The position numbers and the translations under genes are program-made. A model generated the notes under the pieces. That model saw only the letters and a program-made list of their open reading frames with translations. It was not told the origin of the DNA and did not search any database. This document shows positions 9,677 through 18,324 of a stretch of 64,000 nucleotides of DNA, one piece after another; the stretch's first letter is position 1; every line of letters begins with the position of its first letter. The stretch comes from JAUIET01 sp045106985 (GTDB lineage: Bacteria > Pseudomonadota > Gammaproteobacteria > Pseudomonadales > JAUIET01), in assembly GCA_045106985.1 (NCBI GenBank), contig JBGCFQ010000033.1, positions 1 through 64,000 on the forward strand, given 5' to 3'.

Positions 9677-9959
9677 ACAAGCGACCTACCGTTTTAAGTG
9701 TTTCAATGTATTTACATGGCGGCTAGAACCGCGCGACATAATGAGCTTGTGAACGAGTATGCGCATGTAAACCAGAGGTAGTGCGCACTTGTTCAGTGAC
9801 TCTCTTGACTAAAGATTAGCAAGCGCTGAAGTATTCAGCCGGCAAAGGGCTACCATCTGTCTGAATTGAGGGGCTATCCCTGTAGCGGGGAATAATGCGC
9901 CTGACCTTTCAATGTAAGCCTGGGCGTTTAACGTTGCTTCGGTTTTGCCAGGTTTTTCA

Positions 9960-10910
9960 TCAACTCAGCCGTTTTAACTGGGTGAGCTCAGCCAGTATTG
10001 CGATAGCGATTTCTGCGGGCGTTTTGGCACCAATACTAAGGCCAACCGGTGCGTGTAAGCGGTCAATGGCCGTCTCAGGCAAATCCAGAGCCTGCAGGCG
10101 TTTTAGCCGTTTAGCAGCGGTGCGAGTAGAGCCCAGTGCCCCTACGTAGTAGGCGGGCGATATCAAAGCCTCCATAAGTCCCATGTCGTCGATTCGAGGG
10201 TCGTGGCTCAGGGCTAATATGGCGGTTTTATCGTCTTTGACTAATGCTCTAACAACATCGTCCGGCATTCCTTGTATTGCTTTGCCTAAACGATCAGGCC
10301 AGCCGTCTACTTTCTCGGGCCGTGGGTCGCAAGCGGTAACGCTGTACCCTAAGGGAGTGGCAAACTCTGCGAGCGCCTCAGCTAAGGCGCCAATGCCAAT
10401 CAGTAATAACCTTAGCTCTGGCCCTAGAACCTGGCACATAGTGGAGTCGCTGAGTGATAAATCACCATGCTTTTCGATGTTGCTAAGCTTCCATTCGCCT
10501 GTGTCGAGATCCACCTGGCGCTGAATGCACTGGCGATTTTCTAAGCGAGTTAGCAGCTGGCCTATTGCTACCGTGTGCTGGTCAGTGACGTGCTCTATTA
10601 ACACGTCAAGGCGGCCGCCGCAGGGAAGCCCAAAGCGCTCACCTTCTTCAGCACTGACGCCGTAGCTGCTTATTAGCGGAAAATGCTGAAAAGCGTCATC
10701 GGCATCAATCAGCTTTTGAATTAAATCGTCTTCTATACACCCACCGGACAGGGAGCCGCAAAGCAAACCTTCGCTATTGCAGACCATCATCGAACCGCGT
10801 GGTCTGGGCGACGAGCCAAAGGTGTGGATCACGGTGCAAAGCCAGGTTAACTTGCTGCTTGCCAGAGAATCACGTACGGCAGAAAAAATTTCAAAATCAG
10901 GATTCAGCAT
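9960..10910 (-). CDS. XdhC/CoxI-family protein
   Basis: 316-aa member of the XdhC/CoxI family, which inserts or sulfurates the molybdenum cofactor of xanthine dehydrogenase/CO dehydrogenase-type enzymes. The N-terminal XdhC region (SSPRPRGSMMVCNSEG, then SLSGGCIEDDL with the conserved Cys) and the C-terminal Rossmann-like domain (DPRPEKVDGWPDR; SHDPRIDD; YVGALGSTRTAAKR) are both intact. No molybdenum hydroxylase subunits lie nearby, so its client must be encoded elsewhere. It is divergent from the threonine ammonia-lyase gene with 40 bp between starts. Confidence 0.85.
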   Translation of the reverse strand: MLNPDFEIFSAVRDSLASSKLTWLCTVIHTFGSSPRPRGSMMVCNSEGLLCGSLSGGCIEDDLIQKLIDADDAFQHFPLISSYGVSAEEGERFGLPCGGRLDVLIEHVTDQHTVAIGQLLTRLENRQCIQRQVDLDTGEWKLSNIEKHGDLSLSDSTMCQVLGPELRLLLIGIGALAEALAEFATPLGYSVTACDPRPEKVDGWPDRLGKAIQGMPDDVVRALVKDDKTAILALSHDPRIDDMGLMEALISPAYYVGALGSTRTAAKRLKRLQALDLPETAIDRLHAPVGLSIGAKTPAEIAIAILAELTQLKRLS

Positions 10911-10950
10911 ATTCGTTCTTGTATTTCAGTATACTGGTGGCCCTAAACCA

Positions 10951-12180
10951 ATGTACCGACTTGTTGTGACCACTAGTATTGAGAATATTCGCGAAGCGCA
11001 TGGCCGTATAGAGTCGTCGATTGTCCGCACGCCATGTCGAAAATCGCAAACTCTGTCGTCCATTCTCGGTTTGGACCTGTTTATTAAGTTCGAAAACGCA
11101 CAGTTTACCGCATCGTTCAAAGAGCGTGGGGCGTTGAACAAATTGCTTTGCCTAGAAGAGAGCGAAAAAGGCCGTGGTGTTATCGCTATGTCGGCCGGAA
11201 ATCATGCTCAGGCAGTCGCATACCATGCTCGTAGGCTCGGCATTCCTGCCACCATCGTAATGTCTAAATTTACCCCCAACAACAAAGTTGAAGACACACG
11301 TAAACTGGGTGCAACCGTTATTCTAGAAGGTGATACCTTGGAGCAAGCTGCTGCTCATGCACATCATCTTGCGGAACGTGACAGTCTGGTTTTCGTCCAC
11401 CCCTTTAATGACGAGCACGTTATAGCTGGACAGGGAACGGTTGCAGTAGAAATGCTGGAATCAGTGCCTGATCTCGATGCACTTATTATTCCAGTTGGCG
11501 GTGGGGGGCTGATCAGTGGCATAGCGATCGCTGCTAAAGCGATGAACCCGAAAATCAAGATTTATGGCGTGCAATCCAGGCTCTTTCCGGGGGTGGCGGC
11601 CTCGAGAGACAATAAAAAGGGCGTACGTCCTAGAGTGACGGTGGCTGAAGGCATTGCGGTAAAACAGCCGGGCACATTGACTTTACCCATTATTGATAAC
11701 TTGGTAGACGACGTTTTTCTAGTGGATGAGGAGGCTATCGAGGAAGCTGTTTACCAACTGATTCATATTGAGAAGACAGTATCGGAGGGCGCTGGTGCCG
11801 TAGGGCTAGCCGCACTTAATGTTCATAAGAATCGATTTCAAAACCAGAAAGTTGGCATTGTGCTCAGCGGAGCCAATATAGACTCGCGTATTCTGGCAAG
11901 CATTTTGATGCGCAACCTGGCTCGCACAGGTCGCATAGCGCGTCTTCATGTCAAAATTGATGATACACCCGGTGCATTGGCCGAAGTGTGCGACAGCATT
12001 GGGCAGCAAGGCGGAAATATTATAGAGGTCAATCACCAGCGCACTTTTGCGCAGGTAGGTATTAAAGAAGCGGATCTGATACTAACGGTTGAAACTCGTG
12101 ACAGACAGCATGCTGACGAGCTTATAGAGAGTTTATCAAGCCGCGGGTATAAAGCGGCTTTCCTTGCTAGTCTGGACTAG
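10951..12180 (+). CDS. ilvA: Threonine ammonia-lyase with C-terminal ACT domain
   Basis: PLP enzyme that converts L-threonine (and often serine) to 2-oxobutyrate and ammonia, 409 aa. The PLP lysine is in TASFKERGA (K57) and the phosphate-binding glycine loop is PVGGGGLISG. The last 80 residues (from LHVKIDDTPGALAEV) form an ACT domain, as in the medium-length form. I place the start at the ATG at 10951; the open frame reaches back to 10777 but that would overlap the divergent XdhC gene. An MFS transporter follows 80 bp downstream. Both an isoleucine-biosynthetic and a degradative role are possible. Confidence 0.88.
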   Translation: MYRLVVTTSIENIREAHGRIESSIVRTPCRKSQTLSSILGLDLFIKFENAQFTASFKERGALNKLLCLEESEKGRGVIAMSAGNHAQAVAYHARRLGIPATIVMSKFTPNNKVEDTRKLGATVILEGDTLEQAAAHAHHLAERDSLVFVHPFNDEHVIAGQGTVAVEMLESVPDLDALIIPVGGGGLISGIAIAAKAMNPKIKIYGVQSRLFPGVAASRDNKKGVRPRVTVAEGIAVKQPGTLTLPIIDNLVDDVFLVDEEAIEEAVYQLIHIEKTVSEGAGAVGLAALNVHKNRFQNQKVGIVLSGANIDSRILASILMRNLARTGRIARLHVKIDDTPGALAEVCDSIGQQGGNIIEVNHQRTFAQVGIKEADLILTVETRDRQHADELIESLSSRGYKAAFLASLD

Positions 12181-12260
12181 CTGGATTTCCGAATAGTTGA
12201 ACGCACACTCTCTACTGCCTGTTTGGTCTGATCCAACCGCTACCTCAGTTACTAGGTTCT

Positions 12261-13472
12261 ATGAATAAACAACAACGCTCGCTGCTAGCCGCAGTCACAG
12301 TCACGCAGTGTTTTGCGGTCGGTTTAACTTACGGTATCTTCCCGGTCTTTCTGCAGCCAATTGAGTTGGCCTTCAATGCCAGCCGTACTGTGGTCAGCAG
12401 TGGTCAAATATTGCTGATGTCTGCCATGGCGATAGGTGGCCTAGCCGTGGGTTCTGCGCTGGACAAAGGTTATCCGCGACGAATCATGATCACTGGCGCG
12501 CTGGTGATGGCTGGCGCATTTGCGCTAGCAGCCTTAAGTGCCCAGCTGTGGATGTTGGCAATTGCCGCCTTTGCAGCCGGTCTTACGCTGCCTTCTGTTG
12601 GGCCTCTGGTTAGCGCCGGTCTTATTACTCGGTACTTCACTAAAAATCGAGGGAAAGCGCTGGGTATCATGAGTGTTGGACCACCACTGGGTTCCGGAAT
12701 TTTTGCGGCTCTTGCAGGCTTTATGCTGCCGCAGCTAGGTTGGCAAATAACGTTCGCCTGCTTCGCAGTGCTTTGCCTGTTGGTGCTTCTACCCGTCATA
12801 ATATGGACGATACCGGTACGATTCCCTGTAGCAGAACCCCCGCAAGCCACTCTGAGCGCAACGGACTCCGTGTCTGCCCCTGATAATATGATGGCCGTGG
12901 TAAGGCAGCCAGTATTTTTCTGGACTGTGCTGGCTTACGCTACAACCCTGGGAATCTCCATTGGTTGGACAGTGCATACAGCCGCATTTCTCGGCGCACT
13001 CGGTCTTAGCACAACAGAGCAGTCAACTGTTGTGGCATTGAGTTTCTGGATGGGAATACCGGGCGCTTTGCTGTTTGGATTTTTGGCCGACAAGATACAG
13101 CCGCGGCGATTGTTCGCATTAATGATTGTGTCGATGGCCTGCATGTTGCTGACCTTTTCCAGCGACTTGGATCCATTCTGGTTAATTGCGGGCATTGCGA
13201 CTCTGGGCTTTGTCACAGGCGGTGCCATTCCTCTTTACACCATGTTGCTCGGTGAGCGCGTTGCAACCGAGAATTTTGGTAAGGCGATGGGCGTCTCCAA
13301 TCTGTTCGTACTGCCTACCATGGCATTCGCTGTCATTACCTGTTCGCAGATCGTCGAGAAAAACCAGTCTTACTCCGAGGCTCTGCTGGTGCTCATTGTT
13401 GTTCTGTTTCTCGCCTTTCTTTGTTTGTTACGTTCAAACCAGCTATACAGTGCACTAAAATCAACAAGTTGA
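12261..13472 (+). CDS. MFS transporter
   Basis: Major facilitator protein of 403 aa with about twelve membrane segments and a polar central loop near residues 190-215. The loop between helices 2 and 3 has the MFS pattern (GSALDKGYPRR), repeated in the second half (GFLADKIQPRR). It resembles the monocarboxylate/oxalate-formate-antiporter-like group, but the substrate is not readable. It follows the threonine ammonia-lyase gene by 80 bp and precedes an amidohydrolase, so it may move a small organic acid. Confidence 0.85.
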   Translation: MNKQQRSLLAAVTVTQCFAVGLTYGIFPVFLQPIELAFNASRTVVSSGQILLMSAMAIGGLAVGSALDKGYPRRIMITGALVMAGAFALAALSAQLWMLAIAAFAAGLTLPSVGPLVSAGLITRYFTKNRGKALGIMSVGPPLGSGIFAALAGFMLPQLGWQITFACFAVLCLLVLLPVIIWTIPVRFPVAEPPQATLSATDSVSAPDNMMAVVRQPVFFWTVLAYATTLGISIGWTVHTAAFLGALGLSTTEQSTVVALSFWMGIPGALLFGFLADKIQPRRLFALMIVSMACMLLTFSSDLDPFWLIAGIATLGFVTGGAIPLYTMLLGERVATENFGKAMGVSNLFVLPTMAFAVITCSQIVEKNQSYSEALLVLIVVLFLAFLCLLRSNQLYSALKSTS

Positions 13473-13569
13473 ATAGCTTCTGTAATGAAACTGTAAACAT
13501 CGGTACTGGTTGTATCCCTTATACTTGCCTACCAAGTTGGAACCACTGATCCCGCAGGCAGGAAAGACA

Positions 13570-14763
13570 ATGACCGAATTAAGTTATAAGGCCTTTGATG
13601 CAGACAATCATTACTACGAAGGACTTGACGCGTTCACCCGCCACGTACCGAAAAATATGCGCGGTCGCTGCGTTCAGTGGGCCACAATAGATGGCCGCCA
13701 GCATCATTTGGTTGGCGGAAAGCTTGCCAAAGCGGTAACAAATCCAACGTGGAACCCTATCGCATTGCCTGGGTCTATCTCTGATTACCTTCGGGGTAAC
13801 CCATTGGGCAAAGAGGCGATAGAACTGATGCAAGCGCGCGAGCCCTTGCCGGACTACTACATCAATAATGCAGCGAGAGCCGCAAAAATCGAAGAGCAAG
13901 GTCTGGAGGCAATGTGGCTGTTTCCTACGCTTGGCGTGCTCTATGAAGAGTTGCTTAAAAACGATACCGAGGCCGTAACAACGTTGTTTACTGCATTCAA
14001 TCGTTGGCTTCAAGAGGATTGGGGCTGTAATTATCAAAACAAAATTTACGGCGCTCCGTATATTTCTTTATGCGATGTTGACTGGGCCTGTAAAGAGCTA
14101 GAGTGGGCCTTGGCACAAGATGCGCACATTGTGGTTATGCGGCCCGCTGCAGTGCACACACTCAATGATGGTGTTCGTTCGCCGGCCGACCCGATGTTCG
14201 ACCCATTTTGGGCGAGGCTCAACGAGAGCGGCATAACCCTGGTTGTGCACGCCAGCGATTCTGGTTACACAACCCATGGTTATGTGGCGGATGGCTTTTC
14301 GTCTGATATGAGCGGCGGGAATTTTGCGCCAAACATTAAGCATTTTAATATTGAACGTGCGGCGTATGATTTTTTGATTACCCTGAGTTACGAAAAATTG
14401 TTCGAGCGCTTTCCTAATGTTCGAATTGCCAGCGTAGAAAATGGAGCAGAGTTTTTGCCTGATCTTTTTCGAAAGCTGGAGCAATCAAAGCGCCGTATGG
14501 CCTCAGCCGGCTACTTCAAAGAGGACCCTAGTGCATTGTTTCGAGAACACGTCTGGATAAACCCTTTCTGGGAAGATGACGTTAATGAAGTAGCGGAGCA
14601 CATGGGCACAGACCGCGTTATTTTCGGTTCAGACTGGCCGCACATCGAAGGCATGCCTCAGCCGTTGGACTACGTTGCCGAATTACACAAGTTTAGTGAA
14701 GAAGATAAGCGAAAAATTCTTCGCGAAAATACCATTGAGTTAAATACGCCGCGACCTTTGTAG
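13570..14763 (+). CDS. Amidohydrolase family 2 metal-dependent hydrolase/decarboxylase
   Basis: TIM-barrel enzyme of the amidohydrolase-2 family (relatives include aminocarboxymuconate-semialdehyde and resorcylate decarboxylases), 397 aa. Near the N-terminus FDADNHYYE gives the metal ligands D10/D12/H14. LVVHASDS holds a further His and VIFGSDWPHIEGM holds the late catalytic Asp. The ATG at 13570 is preceded by a GGAAAG ribosome site; an ATG 60 bp upstream is less likely. The alpha/beta hydrolase gene starts 47 bp after it, probably in the same transcript, which suggests ring- or ester-cleavage catabolism. Substrate unknown. Confidence 0.86.
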   Translation: MTELSYKAFDADNHYYEGLDAFTRHVPKNMRGRCVQWATIDGRQHHLVGGKLAKAVTNPTWNPIALPGSISDYLRGNPLGKEAIELMQAREPLPDYYINNAARAAKIEEQGLEAMWLFPTLGVLYEELLKNDTEAVTTLFTAFNRWLQEDWGCNYQNKIYGAPYISLCDVDWACKELEWALAQDAHIVVMRPAAVHTLNDGVRSPADPMFDPFWARLNESGITLVVHASDSGYTTHGYVADGFSSDMSGGNFAPNIKHFNIERAAYDFLITLSYEKLFERFPNVRIASVENGAEFLPDLFRKLEQSKRRMASAGYFKEDPSALFREHVWINPFWEDDVNEVAEHMGTDRVIFGSDWPHIEGMPQPLDYVAELHKFSEEDKRKILRENTIELNTPRPL

Positions 14764-14810
14764 TCTGATTGCACGCAGTCTCGCGAATAAGAGCAATCGG
14801 GAATCCATAG

Positions 14811-15680
14811 ATGGCACGAAATTTTAAAGACATACGTTTTCAGAGCAATGATGGACTGGAGCTTTACGCTCGCGACTATCCTGCGCTTGAAGACGAGTCT
14901 CTTACAATCTTTTGTATGGCGGGGCTAACGCGAAATTCGGTAGACTTTGCTCCATTGATTGAGACCTTTAGTCTTGCTTATAGGGTGATCTGTGCTGATC
15001 TGCGTGGCCGGGGGCTTTCTGAGTACGATTCTAACCCCGGTAATTACCAGGTGGCAGTCTATGTTGACGACATGTTCAAGTTGCTTGATGAACTTTCTAT
15101 TCAACAAACGGTACTAATAGGGACGTCTTTGGGCGGCATTATGGCAATGGCGATGCAGACACTGCGCCCAGGTCACTTTAAAGCGATAGTGATGAATGAC
15201 ATTGGCCCCGAGCTTGATCCTATTGGCCTGAATCGAATAAAAGATTATGTGGGCGAAGATGCGCCCGTTACCAACTGGGACGAGGCCGCCCAACGGTTGC
15301 ACAGTACCAGCGATTATATTTTTCCTGATTATTCTTCTGAAGATTGGTTGTCGATGGCGCATAGACTCTACAAAGAAAACGAGTCGGGTGTTCCAGTGTT
15401 GAACTTTGACCCCAAGATATCGGAACCCATGAACGGCGAGGGAAGCGAGACTGAAAGCGCAGACCTGTGGGCTTTGTTTGAATCGTGTCGCGAGTTGCCA
15501 GTGCTACTTGTGCGCGGTGAACTTTCAGATTTGTTGCATCCAGATTGCGTAGCAAAAATGCAGCGAATTCATCCAACGATGCACTTTGCAGAAGTGCCAC
15601 GTGTTGGTCATGTGCCGGTGTTGGATGAGGAGGTGGCAGTGGCAGCCATTAGTGGATTTCTTGCCGCGCTTTCAAACTAG
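14811..15680 (+). CDS. Alpha/beta-fold hydrolase
   Basis: 289-aa alpha/beta hydrolase. The nucleophile elbow is GTSLGG (S106), the oxyanion region is MAGLTRNSVDF after strand 3, the acid probably lies in GELSDLLHPD and the histidine in RVGHVPVLDE near 267. No signal peptide, so cytoplasmic. It resembles 3-oxoadipate enol-lactonase- and meta-cleavage-like hydrolases by layout, which would suit the preceding amidohydrolase, but that is inference from context. Confidence 0.88.
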   Translation: MARNFKDIRFQSNDGLELYARDYPALEDESLTIFCMAGLTRNSVDFAPLIETFSLAYRVICADLRGRGLSEYDSNPGNYQVAVYVDDMFKLLDELSIQQTVLIGTSLGGIMAMAMQTLRPGHFKAIVMNDIGPELDPIGLNRIKDYVGEDAPVTNWDEAAQRLHSTSDYIFPDYSSEDWLSMAHRLYKENESGVPVLNFDPKISEPMNGEGSETESADLWALFESCRELPVLLVRGELSDLLHPDCVAKMQRIHPTMHFAEVPRVGHVPVLDEEVAVAAISGFLAALSN

Positions 15681-15768
15681 CGCATATAAACCTCTTTCTT
15701 AGCATCTATACAATAGTGGTTAGATTGGCGCTGACCTGTCTTCCAAAGCAACCAACTGGCGAGCTGCC

Positions 15769-17103
15769 ATGAAACTGACGAAACTGGTGGATGTACTGCC
15801 TGCGGAGCGCGTCACGCTTGCTTGGGCGTTTGTGTACTTCTACTGTTTGCTCTGCAGCTACTACATTATTCGACCAATACGCGATGCAATGGGCATCAGT
15901 TCGGGTGTTGATAACCTTCAGTACCTCTATTTTGCCACCATTGTCATTATGCTGGCGTTAGTACCCCTGTTCGGTTGGATAACATCGCGTTGGCCCCGAA
16001 GAAAGTTCTTGCCGTTTATCTACTTGTTTTTTATCTTGAACTTGGTGGTTTTTTATTTCTTATTCCGCTTCTACCCTAACGCAGCTCTTTTGTCGCAGAG
16101 TTTTTATCTTTGGGTGAATGTATTTAATTTGTTTGTTGTATCGGTGTTTTGGAGCTTTATGAGCGACATTTTCACTGATTCACAAGCAAAGCGCCTGTTT
16201 GGTTTTATTGCCGCCGGAGGATCCGCTGGTGCAATCACTGGTCCAATCATAACGTCGCTGTTGATTGAGACTGTGGGTTTGCAAAATCTGCTGTTGGTTT
16301 CAGCGGCCTTCCTTGTGTTAGCTATAGCTTGTATTAGCCGTATTGTTGATGCTGACCGCACGATGGACGCAGCCACCAAGGTTCACGCAGTGAATGAAGA
16401 AACGGATGAGAACAAGAAGGAGAAAGAAGAGCTAGCTGAGGTGGTGGCGCCTAACAAGGAATTACTGAAAGGCGGTGCCTGGGACGGCATTTTTTTAGTA
16501 TATCGGTCGCCTTATTTGCTAGGTATTTGCGTTCTTATGCTGTGCTACAGCGTGTTGTCAACGTTTCTCTATTTCCAACAGGTGCAGATTATTGGCGATA
16601 ATTTCACGGATGCGAATGCACGAACCGTTATGTTCGCGCGTGTCGATTTGGTCGTAAATGTGCTCACTATTGTGTGTCAGCTGTTCATAACCAGCAGGCT
16701 GATTAAAACAATAGGTTTGGGTTTAACGCTAGCAATCGTTCCCGCTCTACTAGTGCTCGGCTTGGCGTTGCTTGGGCTTGCGCCCGTGTTCGGTTGGTCA
16801 ATGTTGGTGGTGGTCATTGCGCTGCAGGTTGTTCGCCGAGTGGGCTACTATGCCATTATTAATCCCGCTCGCGAAAACCTTTTTGTTGTTGTCAGTCGTG
16901 CTGAAAAGTATAAGGCCAAAAATTTTATCGATACCTCAGTGTATCGAGGTGGCGACATGCTGGCGGCTGGTCTTTCCGGAGTTCTGCGCAGCGCTGGATT
17001 TACTATTGCCAGTATTGCTTTCATGGCCGTGCCTTTGGCCCTTTTGTGGGCAGCAGTCTCGCTCTGGCTTGGAAAAAAGCATGACGAGAGAACAGCCACA
17101 TAA
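15769..17103 (+). CDS. NTP/NDP-exchange-type (Tlc-like) MFS transporter
   Basis: 444-aa polytopic protein with about twelve membrane segments and a charged central loop (residues 205-235, many Glu/Lys). The start LAWAFVYFYCLLCSYYIIRPIRDAMG and the later YYAIINPARENLFVVVSR match the family annotated as Npt1/Npt2-like or ATP/ADP-carrier-like MFS. Energy-parasite Tlc carriers exchange ATP for ADP, but many free-living bacteria have such paralogues with unknown cargo. It stands between an alpha/beta hydrolase and a DUF2855 gene, which does not reveal the cargo. Confidence 0.8.
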   Translation: MKLTKLVDVLPAERVTLAWAFVYFYCLLCSYYIIRPIRDAMGISSGVDNLQYLYFATIVIMLALVPLFGWITSRWPRRKFLPFIYLFFILNLVVFYFLFRFYPNAALLSQSFYLWVNVFNLFVVSVFWSFMSDIFTDSQAKRLFGFIAAGGSAGAITGPIITSLLIETVGLQNLLLVSAAFLVLAIACISRIVDADRTMDAATKVHAVNEETDENKKEKEELAEVVAPNKELLKGGAWDGIFLVYRSPYLLGICVLMLCYSVLSTFLYFQQVQIIGDNFTDANARTVMFARVDLVVNVLTIVCQLFITSRLIKTIGLGLTLAIVPALLVLGLALLGLAPVFGWSMLVVVIALQVVRRVGYYAIINPARENLFVVVSRAEKYKAKNFIDTSVYRGGDMLAAGLSGVLRSAGFTIASIAFMAVPLALLWAAVSLWLGKKHDERTAT

Positions 17104-17211
17104 GCTCTTTCTCTTCTTCGCGTGCTTTGCTGTGCTAGCGCCGTTAGAATAGTCTTGGTTTTTGCTCGCAATAGCATCTATTTCAAACACTTCTTAGAGA
17201 AAGGATCAGGC

Positions 17212-18306
17212 ATGAAGCAATTTCAGGTAAAAAGAGATGATTTTCATCAACATAGAATAGTAGATGATGAGGCCGCAGCTACTACTGAGCTTGCTGATGG
17301 TGAAATACGTGTTCGCATTAATCGCTTCGCATTCACCGCCAATAATATTACCTATGCAGTAGCGGGCGATATGATTGGCTATTGGCAGTTCTTTCCTGCC
17401 TTAGGTGACGACGCAGAAGGCTGGGGCGTTATTCCGGTGTGGGGTTTCGCTGAAGTACTTGATTGCAAGGCAGAGGGCCTAAGCGTTGGTGAGAAATTGT
17501 TTGGCTATTTCCCGCCAGCCGATGAGCTGACCATGCTGCCGACACGTATTTCTGAACATGGTTTTATTGATGGCGCAGTGCATCGCTCGCAGTTACCCGC
17601 CGGCTATAATCGTTACCGCCGGGTACAAGCCGAGGTAGGCTACAGCGCCAGTGGTGATGACGAGCGAATGTTGCTGTGGCCCTTATACGCCACGGCCTTT
17701 TGTTTAGGCGATTCCCTACTTGATAATGATTGGTACGATGCTGAGCAAGTTCTGATTATTAGTGCCTCCAGCAAGACCAGTATTGGTTTGGCGTATGCAT
17801 TGCGCAGTATTGACGGTGCGCCACGTTCTGTCGGTATAACCTCTTCGCGAAATCTCGATTTTGTGAGTAGCATAGGTGTTTATGACGACCTGTGTTGTTA
17901 CGACGATGTATCAGCCCTAGACCTTACTAAGCCCAGTGTTATTGTCGACATGTCGGGCAATACAGCGGTTCTGGCTGAGCTGCATTCGGCACTTGGTGAC
18001 AACATGAAGTTCACCGTGAATGTTGGTTTAACGCATTGGGAAGATGCTGAACCTAACGAAAAAATCAATACAGAGCGAAGTGAGTTCTTTTTTGCGCCTG
18101 GCCACATTCAAAAGCGCAGCGAAGAGTGGGGGCCGCAAGAATTTGACCGTCGCTCTTCAGAGTTTGTTGCCAGTGCTGCTGACCAAAGTCGTTCTTGGCT
18201 GTCGTTGTCGCAACGCGGTGGTCTTGCCGGCCTAAGTGACATATACGATGACGTCTGTGAAGGGCGAAACTCTCCAAAGGAAGGTATTGTCATCGACATG
18301 AGCTGA
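17212..18306 (+). CDS. DUF2855 family protein, MDR-like fold
   Basis: 364-aa protein that I place in DUF2855. The layout is like a medium-chain dehydrogenase/quinone reductase: an N-terminal part with DGEIRVRINRFAFTANNITY and WGVIPVWGFAEVLDC, and a C-terminal Rossmann-like part with VLIISASSKTSIGLAYALR and VDMSGNTAVLAEL. No zinc-binding cysteines are evident. The reaction is unknown. The ATG at 17212 follows GAAAGGATC, a fair ribosome site; an ORF start 90 bp upstream would overlap the transporter end. It converges with the PQQ dehydrogenase gene, 18 bp between stops. Confidence 0.78.
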   Translation: MKQFQVKRDDFHQHRIVDDEAAATTELADGEIRVRINRFAFTANNITYAVAGDMIGYWQFFPALGDDAEGWGVIPVWGFAEVLDCKAEGLSVGEKLFGYFPPADELTMLPTRISEHGFIDGAVHRSQLPAGYNRYRRVQAEVGYSASGDDERMLLWPLYATAFCLGDSLLDNDWYDAEQVLIISASSKTSIGLAYALRSIDGAPRSVGITSSRNLDFVSSIGVYDDLCCYDDVSALDLTKPSVIVDMSGNTAVLAELHSALGDNMKFTVNVGLTHWEDAEPNEKINTERSEFFFAPGHIQKRSEEWGPQEFDRRSSEFVASAADQSRSWLSLSQRGGLAGLSDIYDDVCEGRNSPKEGIVIDMS

Positions 18307-18324
18307 GATCACTAGTCGCGTTCG

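Noticed and set aside
10777..10950. Longer start for threonine ammonia-lyase
   Set aside because: Would overlap the divergent XdhC gene by 134 bp and adds residues not found in the family.
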